A DNA stretch of 64,000 bases, taken from Vreelandella azerica. Lineage in GTDB: Bacteria > Pseudomonadota > Gammaproteobacteria > Pseudomonadales > Halomonadaceae. Both the position numbers and the translations under genes were made by a program. This document shows, in pieces, positions 17,567-29,640 of the stretch (position 1 is the stretch's first letter; each line of letters opens with the position of its first letter). The DNA lies in contig NZ_JABFHI010000001.1 of NCBI RefSeq assembly GCF_013112225.1, positions 1-64,000 on the forward strand. Direction: 5' to 3'. The notes beneath the pieces were generated by a model. That model was not told the origin of the DNA and did no database searches. It worked only from the letters and a program-made list of their open reading frames with translations.

Positions 17567-19424
17567 TGAGAGTAGAGCAAATAAACATATCAAACATTTT
17601 AACTAAATGTTTTAACGGTAATTTTCAAATACCTGATTTTCAACGTGGTTTTGTATGGTCTCCAGCACAGATTAAGCAACTTGCTATTTCGTTTGTTAAG
17701 AACTATCCAATGGGACTAATTACCGCTTGGGAGCAACCTGAAATAGCACATCATGTCTCTGGTGGCAAACTAGAAATTGGAACCGCAGCAAACCCAACTA
17801 AATATGGAAGCTATGAGCAAGCACCTGCTGTAGTAAATATGGTGTTAGATGGTAGGCAACGATTGACTGCATTAGCTATACTCTTTGGAGGATTGAGAAA
17901 TTCAAATAATAATATGAAATTTTCAGGGTATTGGTTTTTTGATTTAGATAAAATTCAAAGTGATGCTGATGATGAAGAGTATGTAGTTTATAAAAAAAAG
18001 TATGAATATGAACAAGAGCAGCTGGATTCGCTTTCTAACTGCATAAGAAGAGGATTGATAAATATATCACAATTAGATCTAGCTGGTGATTATAACGGTG
18101 GTATTTACAATCCAGAAAACTACCCCGATGGTGTAGTTCCTGATAACAAGGTTTGCCAAAGACGTATACGATCAATTACTTTGCTTCAGCAAAGGTATGC
18201 TCAATTTGATATACCGGTTGCTCTCCTGAGTAGTAACTTAGACCTTGGTGCAGTATGTGAGATATTCGATATATTAAATACCACAGGCACAAAGGTTTCA
18301 ACTTTTGATCTTATTCATAATAATTTATTTATGAAGTCAAATGGCGCCTATAACCTGAGAGAGTCCTTTAACTATTTAGCTGAGCTGCAAAGTGTTGGTT
18401 ACCTGGTTAGTGAGAAACGTCAAGAGTTTATGTGCCAGATTGCAACAGGTTGCTTTCTTTCGATGCCGCCAGACTATGTTAATGCTCATACTCAAGGAAC
18501 GGGATTTGCTAAGACCTTAAAGGGAAAAGATTTATTAATAACGCCTCTCGAATTTTATAACGAAATTTTTGTAAGAGATAATGGTGACTTCTTGGAAGAG
18601 ATTTGTCGCGATCTCTTTAGTAATGTAATTGGGAAGCGTGTATCAATAAATGAAATACCATATCCGGTGCAGGTTGTACTTTATCTTTCTATAAGATGGT
18701 ATATTCGCTACAATATCAATGAAGGAAGTCGTGCTCAATATATATTTAGAGCTAATAGTTTATTTAAAGCATTTTTTTGGAGGAACACTTTAAATTCTCG
18801 CTATGATCAAGGTTATTTAACGAAGTTTAGTAGTGACTTGAGAAAGCTTATAAAAATTATTCACGATACGGAACATTATGATGGGTCAAGATATTGTGCT
18901 GAAGCTAATGAAATGCTTGACTCTATTGCCCCGCTTGTTGGTTTTGACGAAATAAAAAGAACTGTCCTTGATGGGGAAATAGGTGGTGCCCATAAGCAGT
19001 TGTTAAAGTTATCATTAATGATTTCTGTAACACGTGATATAGTTGATAGTGAGAACTTAGGCTATGATACGAATGATGCTGCTTATAGAGTGCAAATACA
19101 TCATATTTTTCCAAAAGGATGGGTAAGGGACAACCTCGGTAATGTTGATGTAAGTTCGGCACGAGAAAGTTATGGTGAAAATAATTTTGCGAATTTAATA
19201 CCAATGAAAGCTCATACTAATAGGGAGTGGCGAGCCATGTCTCCCTCAACTGCAATACACAAAAAAATATTACCTGGGATGCACACGCGAATATTTTGCA
19301 AGCCTCTTTTATAGAAATGGAAGCTTTTTCTTGTTTGCAGGACGATGATATGGGTAAGTTTTGGCAACTACGTGCTGAATGTATATCTAGTCATATTTTA
19401 AGGCAGCAGAGAGTAATTCTGTAA
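17566..19424 (+). CDS. DUF262/HNH (GmrSD-like) protein (frameshifted near the end)
   Basis: This protein of about 620 residues has an N-terminal DUF262 ParB-like NTPase fold, with IPDFQRGFVWS and VLDGRQRLTALA. The C terminus is a DUF1524-type HNH region with the motif IHHIFPKGWV followed by NFANLIPM. This is the architecture of GmrSD type IV restriction enzymes, which cut modified phage DNA in an NTP-dependent way. An A7 run at about 19260 shifts the frame; after correction the protein continues to a stop at 19424 rather than 19314. It is AT-rich and translationally coupled to the NERD helicase. Confidence 0.85.
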
Positions 19425-19715
19425 TATATCTATTAGGTGAGTGCTTATGCAGAATTTTCGTATGTATGAGTACCTTAAAATCAATAGATTACAGGCTACC
19501 TATGCCATTTGATTTTGCACAGGTATTTGATGGATGATTGAGAGCCTGATTAGTAAGTAAGTTTTTCGAGCTTGCTTCATTTCTGGCCTCTCATATCACT
19601 TGATCATGAAGTACAAGCACAGAGCGTGGTAATCGAGAGTTTAAGAGTTTATAAGTTATTATACAACAATTTAAAAGTCATTAGAACTAAGGGTAGTTGA
19701 ATTTTAGGCGGCAAT
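19425..19715. other. Intergenic stretch before the IS630 element
   Basis: AT-rich, with no gene or operator copy that I can support. It ends at the TA target of the insertion sequence. Confidence 0.6.
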
Positions 19716-19717
19716 TA

Positions 19718-20800
19718 AGTGCCTGATCACAAATTTCCGTGTAACATCGATTTTAAAATCACTGACACGGATAAACCTATGGCAAGGCGTCGCTTTGTTG
19801 ATCCTCTCACAAAGTCTGAACAGCAGGCACTAACCAAGGCCTATCACCAAAGCGAGAAGCGGGCTTTACGTCGACGTGCGCACGCCATCCTGCTGAGTGA
19901 TCAGGGCCATACCATCAACCAGATCAGTGACATTCTGCAGGTTCGCCGCGATGCCGTCTCTCGATGGCTCAAACAATGGGAAACGTTGGGGCTTGACGGG
20001 CTCGCCGATAAGCCCCGCAGTGGTCGGACACCTATTCTGGACGAGCACGACAACCAGCGATTGAAAGAAATGGTTGTTGAGCAGCCTCATCAGATTCGAT
20101 CCTTACAGGCTCGGTTTCAGGAAGAGACTGGCAAGACAGTTAGCACGGTGACCCTTCGCCGGGCGTTGAAAAAAAATGATCTCAGCTTCAAGCGCATTCG
20201 TCATTCACTGAAGGCACGGCGTAACGAAAGGGATTTCCGCAATACTCAGGGCCTCCTTAAGGCGCTTCAGCAGCAGGAAGACGAAGGCGAGCACGAGCTT
20301 TACTATTTTGATGAGTCAGGCTTTTCACAATCGTCGTCAGTGCCATACGCGTGGAGCCCTGTCGGTCAACCCTGCGAAGTGACCGCCTACCCTCGTAGCC
20401 GAAGACTAAACGTATTAGGGTTCCTCAGCCATGCAGGAAAGCTTGTCTACCATACCACGACGGAATCAGTGACGGCCGAGACGGTCATCGAAGCCTTCGA
20501 CACGTTTGTGGCTCAGAAAGACCCTGACACGTTCGCCGTTGTGGTGCTCGATAATGCCAGTATGCATCGCTCCATGGCCTTCAGGAGAAAAATAGTGGAA
20601 TGGATGTCGCATCGTGTGTATTTGATCTACCTATCAGCTTACTCGCCAGAGCTGAATCTCATTGAGATTTTATGGAAGCAGATGAAGTACGCATGGTTGC
20701 CGTTAAGCGCCTATCTTTCGTTTGACCGCCTCTGCAATGAGGTTCATCGCCTACTCGGCGGCTATGGAGTTTTGCACGCGATTAATTTTGAATAGGCACT
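19718..20800 (+). mobile_element. Complete IS630-family insertion sequence
   Basis: Terminal inverted repeats begin AGTGCCT at the left end and end AGGCACT at the right end, with further partial matches inside (AAATT). The element is flanked by TA at 19716..19717 and 20801..20802, the target duplication of the IS630/Tc1/mariner group. The single transposase gene fills the interior. It separates the DUF262 gene from the defence operon but does not interrupt a recognisable gene. Confidence 0.9.
19779..20795 (+). CDS. IS630-family transposase
   Basis: This protein of about 338 residues has an N-terminal HTH (INQISDILQVRRDAVSRWL) and a winged helix. A DDE domain follows, with YYFDESGF (first Asp/Glu), VVLDNASMH (second Asp) and AYSPELNLIEILWKQMK (third Glu). 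I start it at the ATG before ARRRFVDP (19779) rather than 19719, because the earlier codons overlap the terminal repeat. It appears intact, so the element may still move. Confidence 0.9.
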   Translation: MARRRFVDPLTKSEQQALTKAYHQSEKRALRRRAHAILLSDQGHTINQISDILQVRRDAVSRWLKQWETLGLDGLADKPRSGRTPILDEHDNQRLKEMVVEQPHQIRSLQARFQEETGKTVSTVTLRRALKKNDLSFKRIRHSLKARRNERDFRNTQGLLKALQQQEDEGEHELYYFDESGFSQSSSVPYAWSPVGQPCEVTAYPRSRRLNVLGFLSHAGKLVYHTTTESVTAETVIEAFDTFVAQKDPDTFAVVVLDNASMHRSMAFRRKIVEWMSHRVYLIYLSAYSPELNLIEILWKQMKYAWLPLSAYLSFDRLCNEVHRLLGGYGVLHAINFE

Positions 20801-20802
20801 TA

Positions 20803-21069
20803 GCATGATTTCGCTGATTGCCACTGAACTTGCCTAACAAGTTCATTTATATATCGTGAAATATATTAGTTTACTCCTAGATAAATTTCTTCAGTAATGA
20901 ATAGTCTCTATAGCTAATTTAATTATTGCGTTTATATGGCTGCAAACTTTTATGAATTGCTGATTATTTCCATCAACTTAGCGTGACCACAAACCCTTGG
21001 CAGCCTTGTCATCTGAGTGGTAACCTCATTTTTATTAATTATCTTTAAGCTCAAGAATTGGAATCTGTG
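20803..21069. other. Promoter-side intergenic region of the defence operon
   Basis: AT-rich sequence between the insertion element and operator site E. No gene is seen. Confidence 0.5.
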
Positions 21070-21084
21070 CGACGCCGGATGTCG
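21070..21084. promoter_or_regulatory. Island palindrome operator, site E
   Basis: CGACGC-CGG-ATGTCG matches 10 of 12 arm positions, with the same centre CGG as site C. It is followed by GAGCCTGGGGTTAACC, which lines up with site C's downstream block. It lies 67 bases upstream of the first gene of the large defence operon. Confidence 0.8.
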
Positions 21085-21151
21085 GAGCCTGGGGTTAACC
21101 TGCCTTCCCGACCCACGAATGTCGTCTTGTCTCGTCAGGAAGGAGAGAAGC

Positions 21152-24103
21152 ATGCAAACGCGTTACGCCCCCGGTGCCCGCGTGGTCATTCGTGATTGCG
21201 AATGGATTGTGCGCCGCGCCGATGCCAGTGATGATGGCGGTTATGTGCTCACCGTGGATGGCCTTTCCGAGCTGGTCAGTGGTAAAAGCGCGCGCTTTCT
21301 CACCCGGCTTGAAGAAGCCGAGGATGCCATCCAGCTACTCGACCCGGCGCACACCCGCTTCGAGCAGGACCTGACCCCGGCTTTGAAAAAGCCGCCTGTT
21401 CATCGAGACCCAGCTGCGCCAGATCACCTCGGCGGATCAGCGCATCCATCTCGGCCACAAGGCCGCCATGGACCCGGTGCCGTATCAGCTTGACCCGGCG
21501 CTGCAGGCCCTCAAGCAGAACCGCCAGCGCATCCTGATTGCCGATGCGGTAGGGCTGGGCAAGACCCTGGAAGCCGGCATCCTGATGACCGAGCTGATGC
21601 GCCGTGGGCGTGGCAAGCGCATCCTGGTGCTGACGCTTAAAAGCATGATGACCCAGTTCCAGAAAGAAATGTGGAACCGCTTCACCATTCCGCTCACCCG
21701 CCTGGATTCTGCGGGGCTGCAGCGGGTACGCAACAACATCCCCGGCAACCAGAACCCCTTTTACTACTACGACAAGTCGATTATCTCCATCGACACCCTC
21801 AAGCAGGATAACGAATACCGCCGCCATCTGGAGCAGGCCTACTGGGATATCATCGTGATTGATGAAGCCCACAACGTGGCCGAACGCGGTTCCAGCTCCC
21901 AGCGTGCTCAGCTGGCGCAGCTGTTGGCAGGGCGCTCGGATACGCTCATCATGCTCTCCGCCACGCCCCACGATGGCAAGGCGCGCAGTTTTGCCAGCCT
22001 GATGAACATGCTTGACCCCACGGCCATCTCTGACCCGGACGACTACGCCCGGGAAGATTTCCGCGACAAGGGCCTGGTGATCCGCCGCTTCAAGAAAGAC
22101 ATCCGCGATCAGGTGCAGCAGGAATTCAAGGAGCGCGTGGTCAAGGATCTGTATCTGGACGCCTCACCCCAGGAGGAGGCTGCCTACCAGACCCTGCTGG
22201 ACGTACCCTTTACCTACGCCGGAGAGCACAGCGAGACCAAAAACGGCCAGCTGGTGCGGATTGGCCTGCAGAAATCCCTGTTCAGCTCCCCGGCGGCGGC
22301 CCAGGTATCGGTAGATCAGCGCCTCAAAAAGCTGCAAAGCCGCGAGCGCAAGCAAGGCGAGCTGACCGAGGACGAGCAGCACGAAATCCAGTCGCTTCAC
22401 TCACTGCAGCTGGCGCTCGGCAATATCACCCCGCAGAATTTCAACAAGTACCGCGAACTGCTGGCGCTGCTCAAAAGCAAGGAGTTCGGCTGGAAAGAAA
22501 AGACCAACAGCGAAGACCGCCTGGTGATCTTCAGTGAGCGCATTGAAACCCTGCGCTGGCTGCAAACCCAGCTGATGGACGACTTGAAACTCAAAGAGCA
22601 GGCCATTGCCATCCTTCACGGCGGCATGAGCGATATCGAGCAGCAGGGCATTGTGGAAGCTTTCGGCAAGGCCGACACCCCGCTGCGGGTGCTGCTGTGT
22701 TCCGATGTGGCCTCGGAAGGCATCAACCTGCATTACCTGTCGCATCGCCTGGTGCATTTTGATCTGCCCTGGTCGCTGATGGTCTTCCAGCAGCGCAATG
22801 GTCGGGTTGACCGTTACGGCCAGACCGAGATCCCCATCATCACCTACCTGATCAATCAGAGCGACAACCCCAAGGTGCGCGGAGACCAACGCATTCTGGA
22901 AATCCTCAAGGAAAAGGACGAGCAGGCCTACAAGAACATCGGCGACCCGGCCACCTTTATGAAGGTGCACGACCCAGAGGCCGAAGTAGCCTTGACCGCT
23001 GCGGCCATGGCGGAGGCGACGCCCGCTGCCAGCTTTGACCAGCAGTATCAGCCGGATGACAGCAACGAAGGCGACGACCTGCTGGCGCTGTTTCTCAACC
23101 CGGAAGCCGTAGAACCGCCCCCGAACCGGCCAGCGCCGAGGAGGGCCCACCCGGCACCGCCGAGCGCTACAGCCTGTTCGAAAGCGACTTTACCTTTGCC
23201 CGCCAGGCACTGGAGGCCTTGAACCGCGAGCGCCGCCAGGTGGATGTCAGCGTCAACCCGGAGCGCCAAACCCTCAGCCTGACCCTGCCGGACGATCTGG
23301 ATTACCGCTTTCGCTTTCTGCCGCCGGAAATCCGCCCGGAGCACGGCACCCTGGTGCTCACCGCCGATAAAGCCCGCTTTGAAGAAGAGATCCGCCGCAG
23401 CCGCCAGGATGAAAACGCCTGGCCCAAGCTGCATTACCTCTGGCCCCAGCACCCGGCCATCCAGTGGCTGGAAGACAAACTGTTGGCCCAGGTGGCCCGC
23501 CACAGCGCCCCGGTGCTGGCCCTGCCTGATACCCCTGAGGTCGCCGCTGCCATGCCCGTGGGGGAAAGCGTTTTTCTGGTCAGCGGCCTGATCCCTAATC
23601 GCAAGGCTCACCCGGTGATCTGGCGCTGGTTTGCGGTCAAAACCCGCCAGGGCAGGGTGGTGGAGGTAGTGCCCGCAGAAAGCTGGCTGCCCACGCTACC
23701 CCTGGATAACCGCCTGCCCAACCGCGCCCAGCCGGTTGACATGGCGCCGCTGGAAGCCCTGCGCCAACCGGTTATCGATGCTACCCACGCCGAGATGCAG
23801 GCCCATCAGCAGGCTTACACCCAAACCAAACAGGCCGAGCTTGCCGAACAGCTGGCCGCGCTGGAAGCCCTCAAGGGCCGCCAGATAAGCCAGCTGACCC
23901 TGCAGCTGGAAAGCTCCGGCCAGGCCGAGCACTTCAAGGCCGCACGCAAGGAAGAACGCCTGCAACGCATCGAACGGGTGTTCCGCGACTATGAAACCTG
24001 GGTGCAGGACACCCTGACCATCGAGCCGGTGCCCTTTATCCAGATCATTGCCGTGCTTACTCGGGAAAACGACGAAACGCCAGCCCAGGGCACACCTGCG
24101 TAG
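21152..24103 (+). CDS. SNF2-type helicase, DrmD-like (frameshifted)
   Basis: Joined from three frames, this is about 983 residues. After an N-terminal domain come Walker A DAVGLGKTLEAG, DEAH in VIDEAHNVAE and motif III SATPHDGK. The helicase C lobe has ASEGINLHYLSHRLVHFDLP and QQRNGRVDRYGQ. Shifts fall in A5 at 21386..21390 and C5 near 23118..23122. SNF2 proteins of this size partner a large adenine methylase in DISARM class 1 (DrmD with DrmMI), and here the methylase gene follows 19 bases downstream. It likely translocates on DNA rather than unwinding it. ATG 21152 follows AAGGAG. GC content is high. Confidence 0.85.
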
Positions 24104-24122
24104 TGCAAAGGAGCAAGACGAC

Positions 24123-27100
24123 ATGGCCATTCAGGATACTGCCGCCACCTTCGTGGGCTTGACCAACGAGAACGAATTCTTCAGCGCCCACTACCTGGCG
24201 GATGTGTTTCAAGGCGATTTCGCCGAGACCATCAAGCACTGGGAAAGCCAGGAAGAGCAGGCCAAGGAGCAGGGCGACACCCAGCCCACGCCGCATCGCG
24301 GCCTGCGCAACCTTCACCAGGCCTACTTTGCCCTGCGTCATCGCCTCAAAAACGAGCGCCAGGCCGCCGAGCGCATTCGCCTGCAGCGCGACTTCTTCCG
24401 CCAGCTGATGGGCGTGCTGGGCATTCCCTGGCAACCGGAAAACCGCCTGCTGGCGCCGGAGGCCGAACTGCCGGTGCTCAGCGCTCTGGGCAGCCAGCTC
24501 TGGGTGCTGGGCGCGCTGGACCCAGACAACGACGGCGAAGACCCGCTTTCCCTGACCCTGCACGCCAACCAGTTCGTTGGCGATGGCCCGCACCACCCCA
24601 AGCTGGCCGGTAGCCACTGGTACCGTTTGCTTAATGAAGGCGTCTTCCGCCAGACCCCGCCGCACCATGAGCACCCACCGCGCTGGGTGCTGCTGCTCAG
24701 CGACCGCCAGGGCATTCTGATCGACCGCTACAAATGGTCCCAGAACCGCATGCTGCGCTTCGACTGGGAAGAGATTCTTGGCCGCCGCGATGACAAGACC
24801 CTCAAGGCCAGCGCCGTGCTGCTTCACCGCGAAAGCCTGGCCCCACAGGATGCCGATGGCCAGCCCGACCAGTGCCGTCTGGATACCCTGGACGAAAACA
24901 GCCACAAGCACGCCTTTGCCGTCTCCGATGACCTCAAGTACGCCCTGCGCAACGCCATTGAACTGCTGGGGAATGAGGCCACTCAACAACTGATTGCCCA
25001 GGCCCAGGAGCGCAAGGCGGGCATCTACTCAGGCCAAAATGCCCTCGACCCGGACCAGCTCTCCCGGGAATGCCTGCGCACCATGTACCGCATTCTGTTT
25101 CTGTTCTACATCGAGGCGCGCCCGGAATTGGGCTACCTGCCGTCTGATGATGAAACCTGGCGGCTGGGCTACAGCCTGGAATCCCTGCGTGATCTGGAAA
25201 ATGTGCGCCTGACCAGCGAAGAGAGCCGCCGCGGCAGCTACTTCCATGCAAGCCTGCAGCGCATGTTCCAGCTGATTTACAACGGCTACGCCGCCGAGCG
25301 CCAGGGCGATACCCTGCATGAAAGCAGCGCCAATGCCTTCAGCCTGCAAGGGCTGGAAAGCCACCTGTTCGACCCGGCCCGCACGCCGCTGCTTAACCGC
25401 GTCACCTTCAGTAACGAGACCCTCCAGCAGGTCATCCAGAGCATGTCGCTTACCCGGCCAGCAAAAGGCAAGAAGCGCCGTGGCCGGGTCAGCTACACCC
25501 AGCTTGGCATCAACCAGTTGGGCGCCGTGTATGAGGCGCTGCTGAGCTACCGGGGCTTTTTTGCCAGCGAGGATCTCTTTGAAGTCGCACCAAAGGGGCA
25601 CAACATCAACCCCGATGCCCTCGATACCGGCTACTTTGTCACCCGCCAACAGCTGGAGGAATTCGACGAGCAGGAGCGCGTGTTTGATCACATCGACGGC
25701 AAGCTCAGCCTGCGCCGCCACCCCAAGGGCAGCTTTATCTACCGCATGGCCGGGCGCGACCGGGAAAAATCCGCCAGTTACTACACCCCGGAAGTGCTGA
25801 CCAAAAGCCTGGTGAAATACACCCTCAAAGAGCGCCTGACCGATGACCTGAGTGCCGATGCGATTCTCGGGCTGAGCGTCTGTGAGCCAGCCATGGGCAG
25901 CGCGGCCTTCCTTAACGAGGCCGTTAACCAGCTGGCGGAAGCCTACCTGACCCGCAAGCAGCGCGAGCTTAACGAGCGCATTCCCCATGAGGATTACCCG
26001 CGGGAGCTCCAGCGGGTCAAGATGCATATTGCCGACCACAACGTCTACGGGGTGGATCTTAACCCGGTCGCGGTGGAGCTGGCGGAAGTCTCGCTGTGGC
26101 TCAACGCCCTGACCGGCGGCCACAGCGTGCCCTGGTTTGGCTACCAGCTGTTTACCGGCAACAGCCTGATCGGCGCCCGCCGGGAGGTCTACCCGGCCAG
26201 TGCCCTGAAAAAACAGCACAGAGACGGCCTCTGGTACAACACCGCCCCGCGCCGCCTGCCGCCCGAAACCCTGTTAACGCCGGAGGGAGAGGGCGCGCGA
26301 AAAGAAGGCGAGATTTACCACTTTCTGCTGCCCGACCCCGGCATGGTGGGCTACAGCGATAAAACTGCGAAAAAGCTGCGCCCCGAGGCGTTCAAGAAGA
26401 TCAACGCCTGGAAAAAAGCTTTTTGCGCCCCGCTGGATAACAGCGAGATCAAGACCCTGCAGCTGCTCAGCGCGGCCGTAGACCGCCTATGGCGTGAGCA
26501 CACCCGAATGCTCACCCACGACCGTAAGCTCACCCAGGATGCCTACACCCTCTGGGGCCAGCCGGGGGCCGAAGCCCACCACACCAGCACCCGTGAGAAA
26601 GATGACATTCACGCCCGCGGCATTTTCAACACCCACGCCCGCATGGCCTCGCCGTATCGGCGGCTCAAGCTGGCCATGGATTACTGGTGTGCCCTGTGGT
26701 TCTGGCCGCTGGATAGAGTCGATGAACTGCCCAACCGCGAACAGTGGCTGTTTGACCTCAATACCTTGCTCAATAGCGCCGGCACCTTCACCTTTGGCCC
26801 CACCCAGGAAAGCCTGCTGGGCGAGGGCGAAGCGCCCGAACCCGCTGAAGCCGCTGCGCTCAACGCTGAAAGCGCTGATACCCAAAGCGCTGAAAACCAA
26901 AGCCCCTTCGCCAAGCCGGTGGACGACCTCTTTGCCGCCGATGACCCCCAGCCAACGCTGAATACCGTCTCTCAAGCGGAAAGCCGCCCAGAAACCCGGC
27001 CCGAAACACAAGCCGCCCAGGCGGTCAGCAGCCCCCGCGGCGAGCTCAACCTGGAAAAGCTGTTCAGAAACCCGGTCTTCAACGCCCTGAAAGTGGCCAA

Positions 27101-29197
27101 TACCCTGGCGGAGCAGTACCGCTTCTTCCACTGGGAGCTGGCCTTTGCCGATACCTTCGCCCACCGCGGCGGCTTTGATATCACCCTGGGCAACCCGCCC
27201 TGGCGCAAGGTGGAATGGCAGGAAGGCGGCATCCTCGGCGACCACAACCCGCGCTTTGTGCTGCACCGGCTTAGCGCCACCCAGCTCACCCGCGAACGCG
27301 AAGCCGCCTTTGAGCGCAGCCCCGCGCTGCAGAGCGCCTGGTTTGCTGAGCTGGCCGAGGCTGAAGGCGCCCAGGCGTTTTTAAACGCCACCCAGAACTA
27401 CCCGCAGCTCGCCGGGCAAAAAGCCAATCTGTATAAATGCTTTCTGCCCCGCGCCTGGGCCAATGGTAACGCGCAGGGCGTCAGTGGCTTTCTGCACCCG
27501 GAAGGGATTTACGACGACCCCAAGGGTGGAGCGTTTCGAAGGGAGGTGTATCAGCGTCTTCGTGCTCATTTTCAATTTGCAAATGCTTTCTTTCTATTTG
27601 CTGAAGTACATGATCAAACAAGATTTGGTATTAATGTTTATGGTCCGACATTAGATGTGCCTAGTTATTCATCCATGTCTAATGTGTTTTTGCCAAAAAC
27701 CATTGATGAATCATTTACTCACTCAGGTTATGGAAACGTTCCTGGAATTAAGCATGAGTCTAGTGAAGAAGCGGGTGGCAGTAAGGTTCTTTGGAATACC
27801 CAAGGCCACCGTGATCGCATTATCGAAATTGGCCAGCATGAGTTGGCGCTTTTTGCCCAGTTATACGATGAAGCCGGTACCGATGCCCTGGAAGCCCGTT
27901 TGCCCGCCCTGCATGCCAAGCAGTTAATGGCGGTACTTGATAAATTCGCCGCCCAGCCCCGGCGGCTGGCCGATCTGCAGGGGCAGTACTATTCCAGCAG
28001 CACTGGAACGAGGTCAATTCCCAACAAGATGGCACTATGAAACGGGAAACCCGTTTTCCAGTAAACGCCGAAGAATGGATACTCTCCGGCCCGCATTTCT
28101 TTGTCGGCAGCCCTTTCTATAAGACCCCGCGGTCAAAGTGCACGCAGAACAGCCACTACGACATCCTCGACCTGAACACCCTGCCGGACGACTACCTGCC
28201 GCGCACCAACTACGTGCCCGCCTGCGACCCCGCCACCTACTGCGACCGCACCCCCACCGTGCCCTGGGTGGAAGAAGGCGAGCATCGGCCAAAGCGGGTG
28301 ACGGAGTATTATCGGTTGGTTAATCGGGAGATGATAGGGCCTTCATCTGAACGGACTCTGATGACAGCAATTATTCCGCAAGGGGCTGCACATATAAATA
28401 CCTGTCTTTGTACTGCTTTCAGGTCAGATCAAACCATGCTGGACTATTACAGCATGACGTTATCAGTTGTTCTGGACTACCGCGTGAAAAGTACAGGTAT
28501 GGGTCACGCCAACACGTCATTGATTAACCAATTGCCAGTGTTAAGTGATAACCGAGTTCGAGAAGCGCTTCATGTTCGCGCTCTTGCATTAGTAAGTATT
28601 ACCCACCACTACGCGGTCCTCTGGCAATCTAACTGGCAAGATAGTTTCCGCCAGCAGCAGTGGGCCACCCGCGCGCCCATCGCCGCGCTGCCCCAGGATT
28701 TCTTCGCCAACCTGACCCCACACTGGCAGCGCCACAACGCTCTGCGCAGCGACTACGCCCGCCGCCAGGCGCTGGTGGAAATAGATGTGCTGGTCGCCCA
28801 GGCCCTCGGCCTCACCCTGGAAGAACTGCTGACGATCTACCGCGTCCAGTTCCCGGTCATGCGCCAGTACGAAGCCGAAACGTATTACGACCAAACCGGC
28901 CGCATCGTCTTCACCCCCAGCAAAGGCCTCGTCGGCGTCGGCCTACCGCGCAAAGCCAAACCCGCCGAACTGAAAGAAGGCACACGCTACAGCGCCGAAA
29001 GCCCCCAGATCACCACCCAAAACGCCGCCCTCGGCTGGGAAGATATCCAGAACTTGACCCAAGGCACGGTAAGCAAAACTTACTTAGACGATACTCTGCC
29101 TGGTGGACCTATGGAGCGCACCGTGGAATACCAAGCGCCGTTCTTCCGCCCGGACAGGGAAGAGGATTATCGGGTGGCGTGGGAAATATTTAGTTAA
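24123..29197 (+). CDS. Type IIG-like adenine-N6 DNA methyltransferase, DrmMI-like (frameshifted)
   Basis: This protein of about 1691 residues is annotated across one break near 28000. Methylase motifs in order are SYYTPEVLTKSLVKY, the SAM site LSVCEPAMGSAAFLNEA, GVDLNPVAVELAEVSLW, and catalytic DITLGNPPWRKVEW. A long C-terminal specificity region follows. The N-terminal third has no clear PD-(D/E)XK triad that I can point to. The frame changes where SSSTGTRSI should read HWNEVNSQQDGTM, so a single protein is likely, not two subunits. Parts of the specificity region (27.55-27.83 and 28.29-28.64 kb) are AT-rich against a GC-rich backbone. It should mark host DNA and leave unmarked phage DNA exposed to the helicases. 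Confidence 0.85.
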
Positions 29198-29241
29198 TAA
29201 GGCTGTGAGATAAAGCGCAGTAAATTGAAGAGGAAACTAAG

Positions 29242-29640
29242 ATGTTTTTGAATCGTTTGACTTTGGCGGAAAAAAAAGCTTTTTTGAAAGTTGCTCATCA
29301 TGTCGCTCACATAGACAACGAATTTAGCAAGGAAGAGGGAGTGATAATTGATAAATACTGCATGGAAATGCAAATAGATGATGTGGAATATGATCCCAAT
29401 GAGTTTGATTTGACATCTGAGCTTTGCATTTTTCAAGAAGATGGCCATAAGAAAATAGCGCTCCTTGAACTGATGGTGCTTGTATTTTCAGATGGTCATT
29501 TACACCATGCAGAAGAAACGATCGTTAATGAGATTGTAAAACAATTTGGTCTTAACCCGAATCTGGCAATTGTTTATAAAGAATGGGCCAAGAGCATTCT
29601 TTCGTTATTCGTCCAGGGGGAGGCTCTGATTCATTTATGA
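29242..29640 (+). CDS. TerB-like protein
   Basis: This 132-residue alpha-helical protein resembles TerB tellurite-resistance domains. The repeat-like patterns FLKVAHHVAHIDNEFSKEE and ELMVLVFSDGHLHHAEE carry the acidic metal-binding type motif (DG/DN...EE). TerB domains recur in bacterial conflict and membrane-stress systems. It is the first gene of the AT-rich block inserted after the methylase, 44 bases downstream. Its stop overlaps the next ATG (ATGA), so the block is translationally coupled from here. Confidence 0.75.
   Translation: MFLNRLTLAEKKAFLKVAHHVAHIDNEFSKEEGVIIDKYCMEMQIDDVEYDPNEFDLTSELCIFQEDGHKKIALLELMVLVFSDGHLHHAEETIVNEIVKQFGLNPNLAIVYKEWAKSILSLFVQGEALIHL

Noticed and set aside
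21300..23611. Minus-strand frames opposite the SNF2 helicase (21300..21971, 22401..23150, 23048..23611)
   Set aside because: The plus strand encodes clear helicase motifs throughout; the antisense frames are a composition effect.
24057..27391. Several long minus-strand frames opposite the methylase (for example 24057..24989, 25029..26219, 26487..27266)
   Set aside because: They mirror a GC-rich coding strand, lack ribosome binding sites and resemble no family, while the plus strand carries continuous methylase motifs.
28037..29197. Separate specificity subunit gene after the methylase
   Set aside because: There is no ribosome binding site, and shifting one base joins it to the methylase with sensible residues across the joint, so a single protein is more likely.
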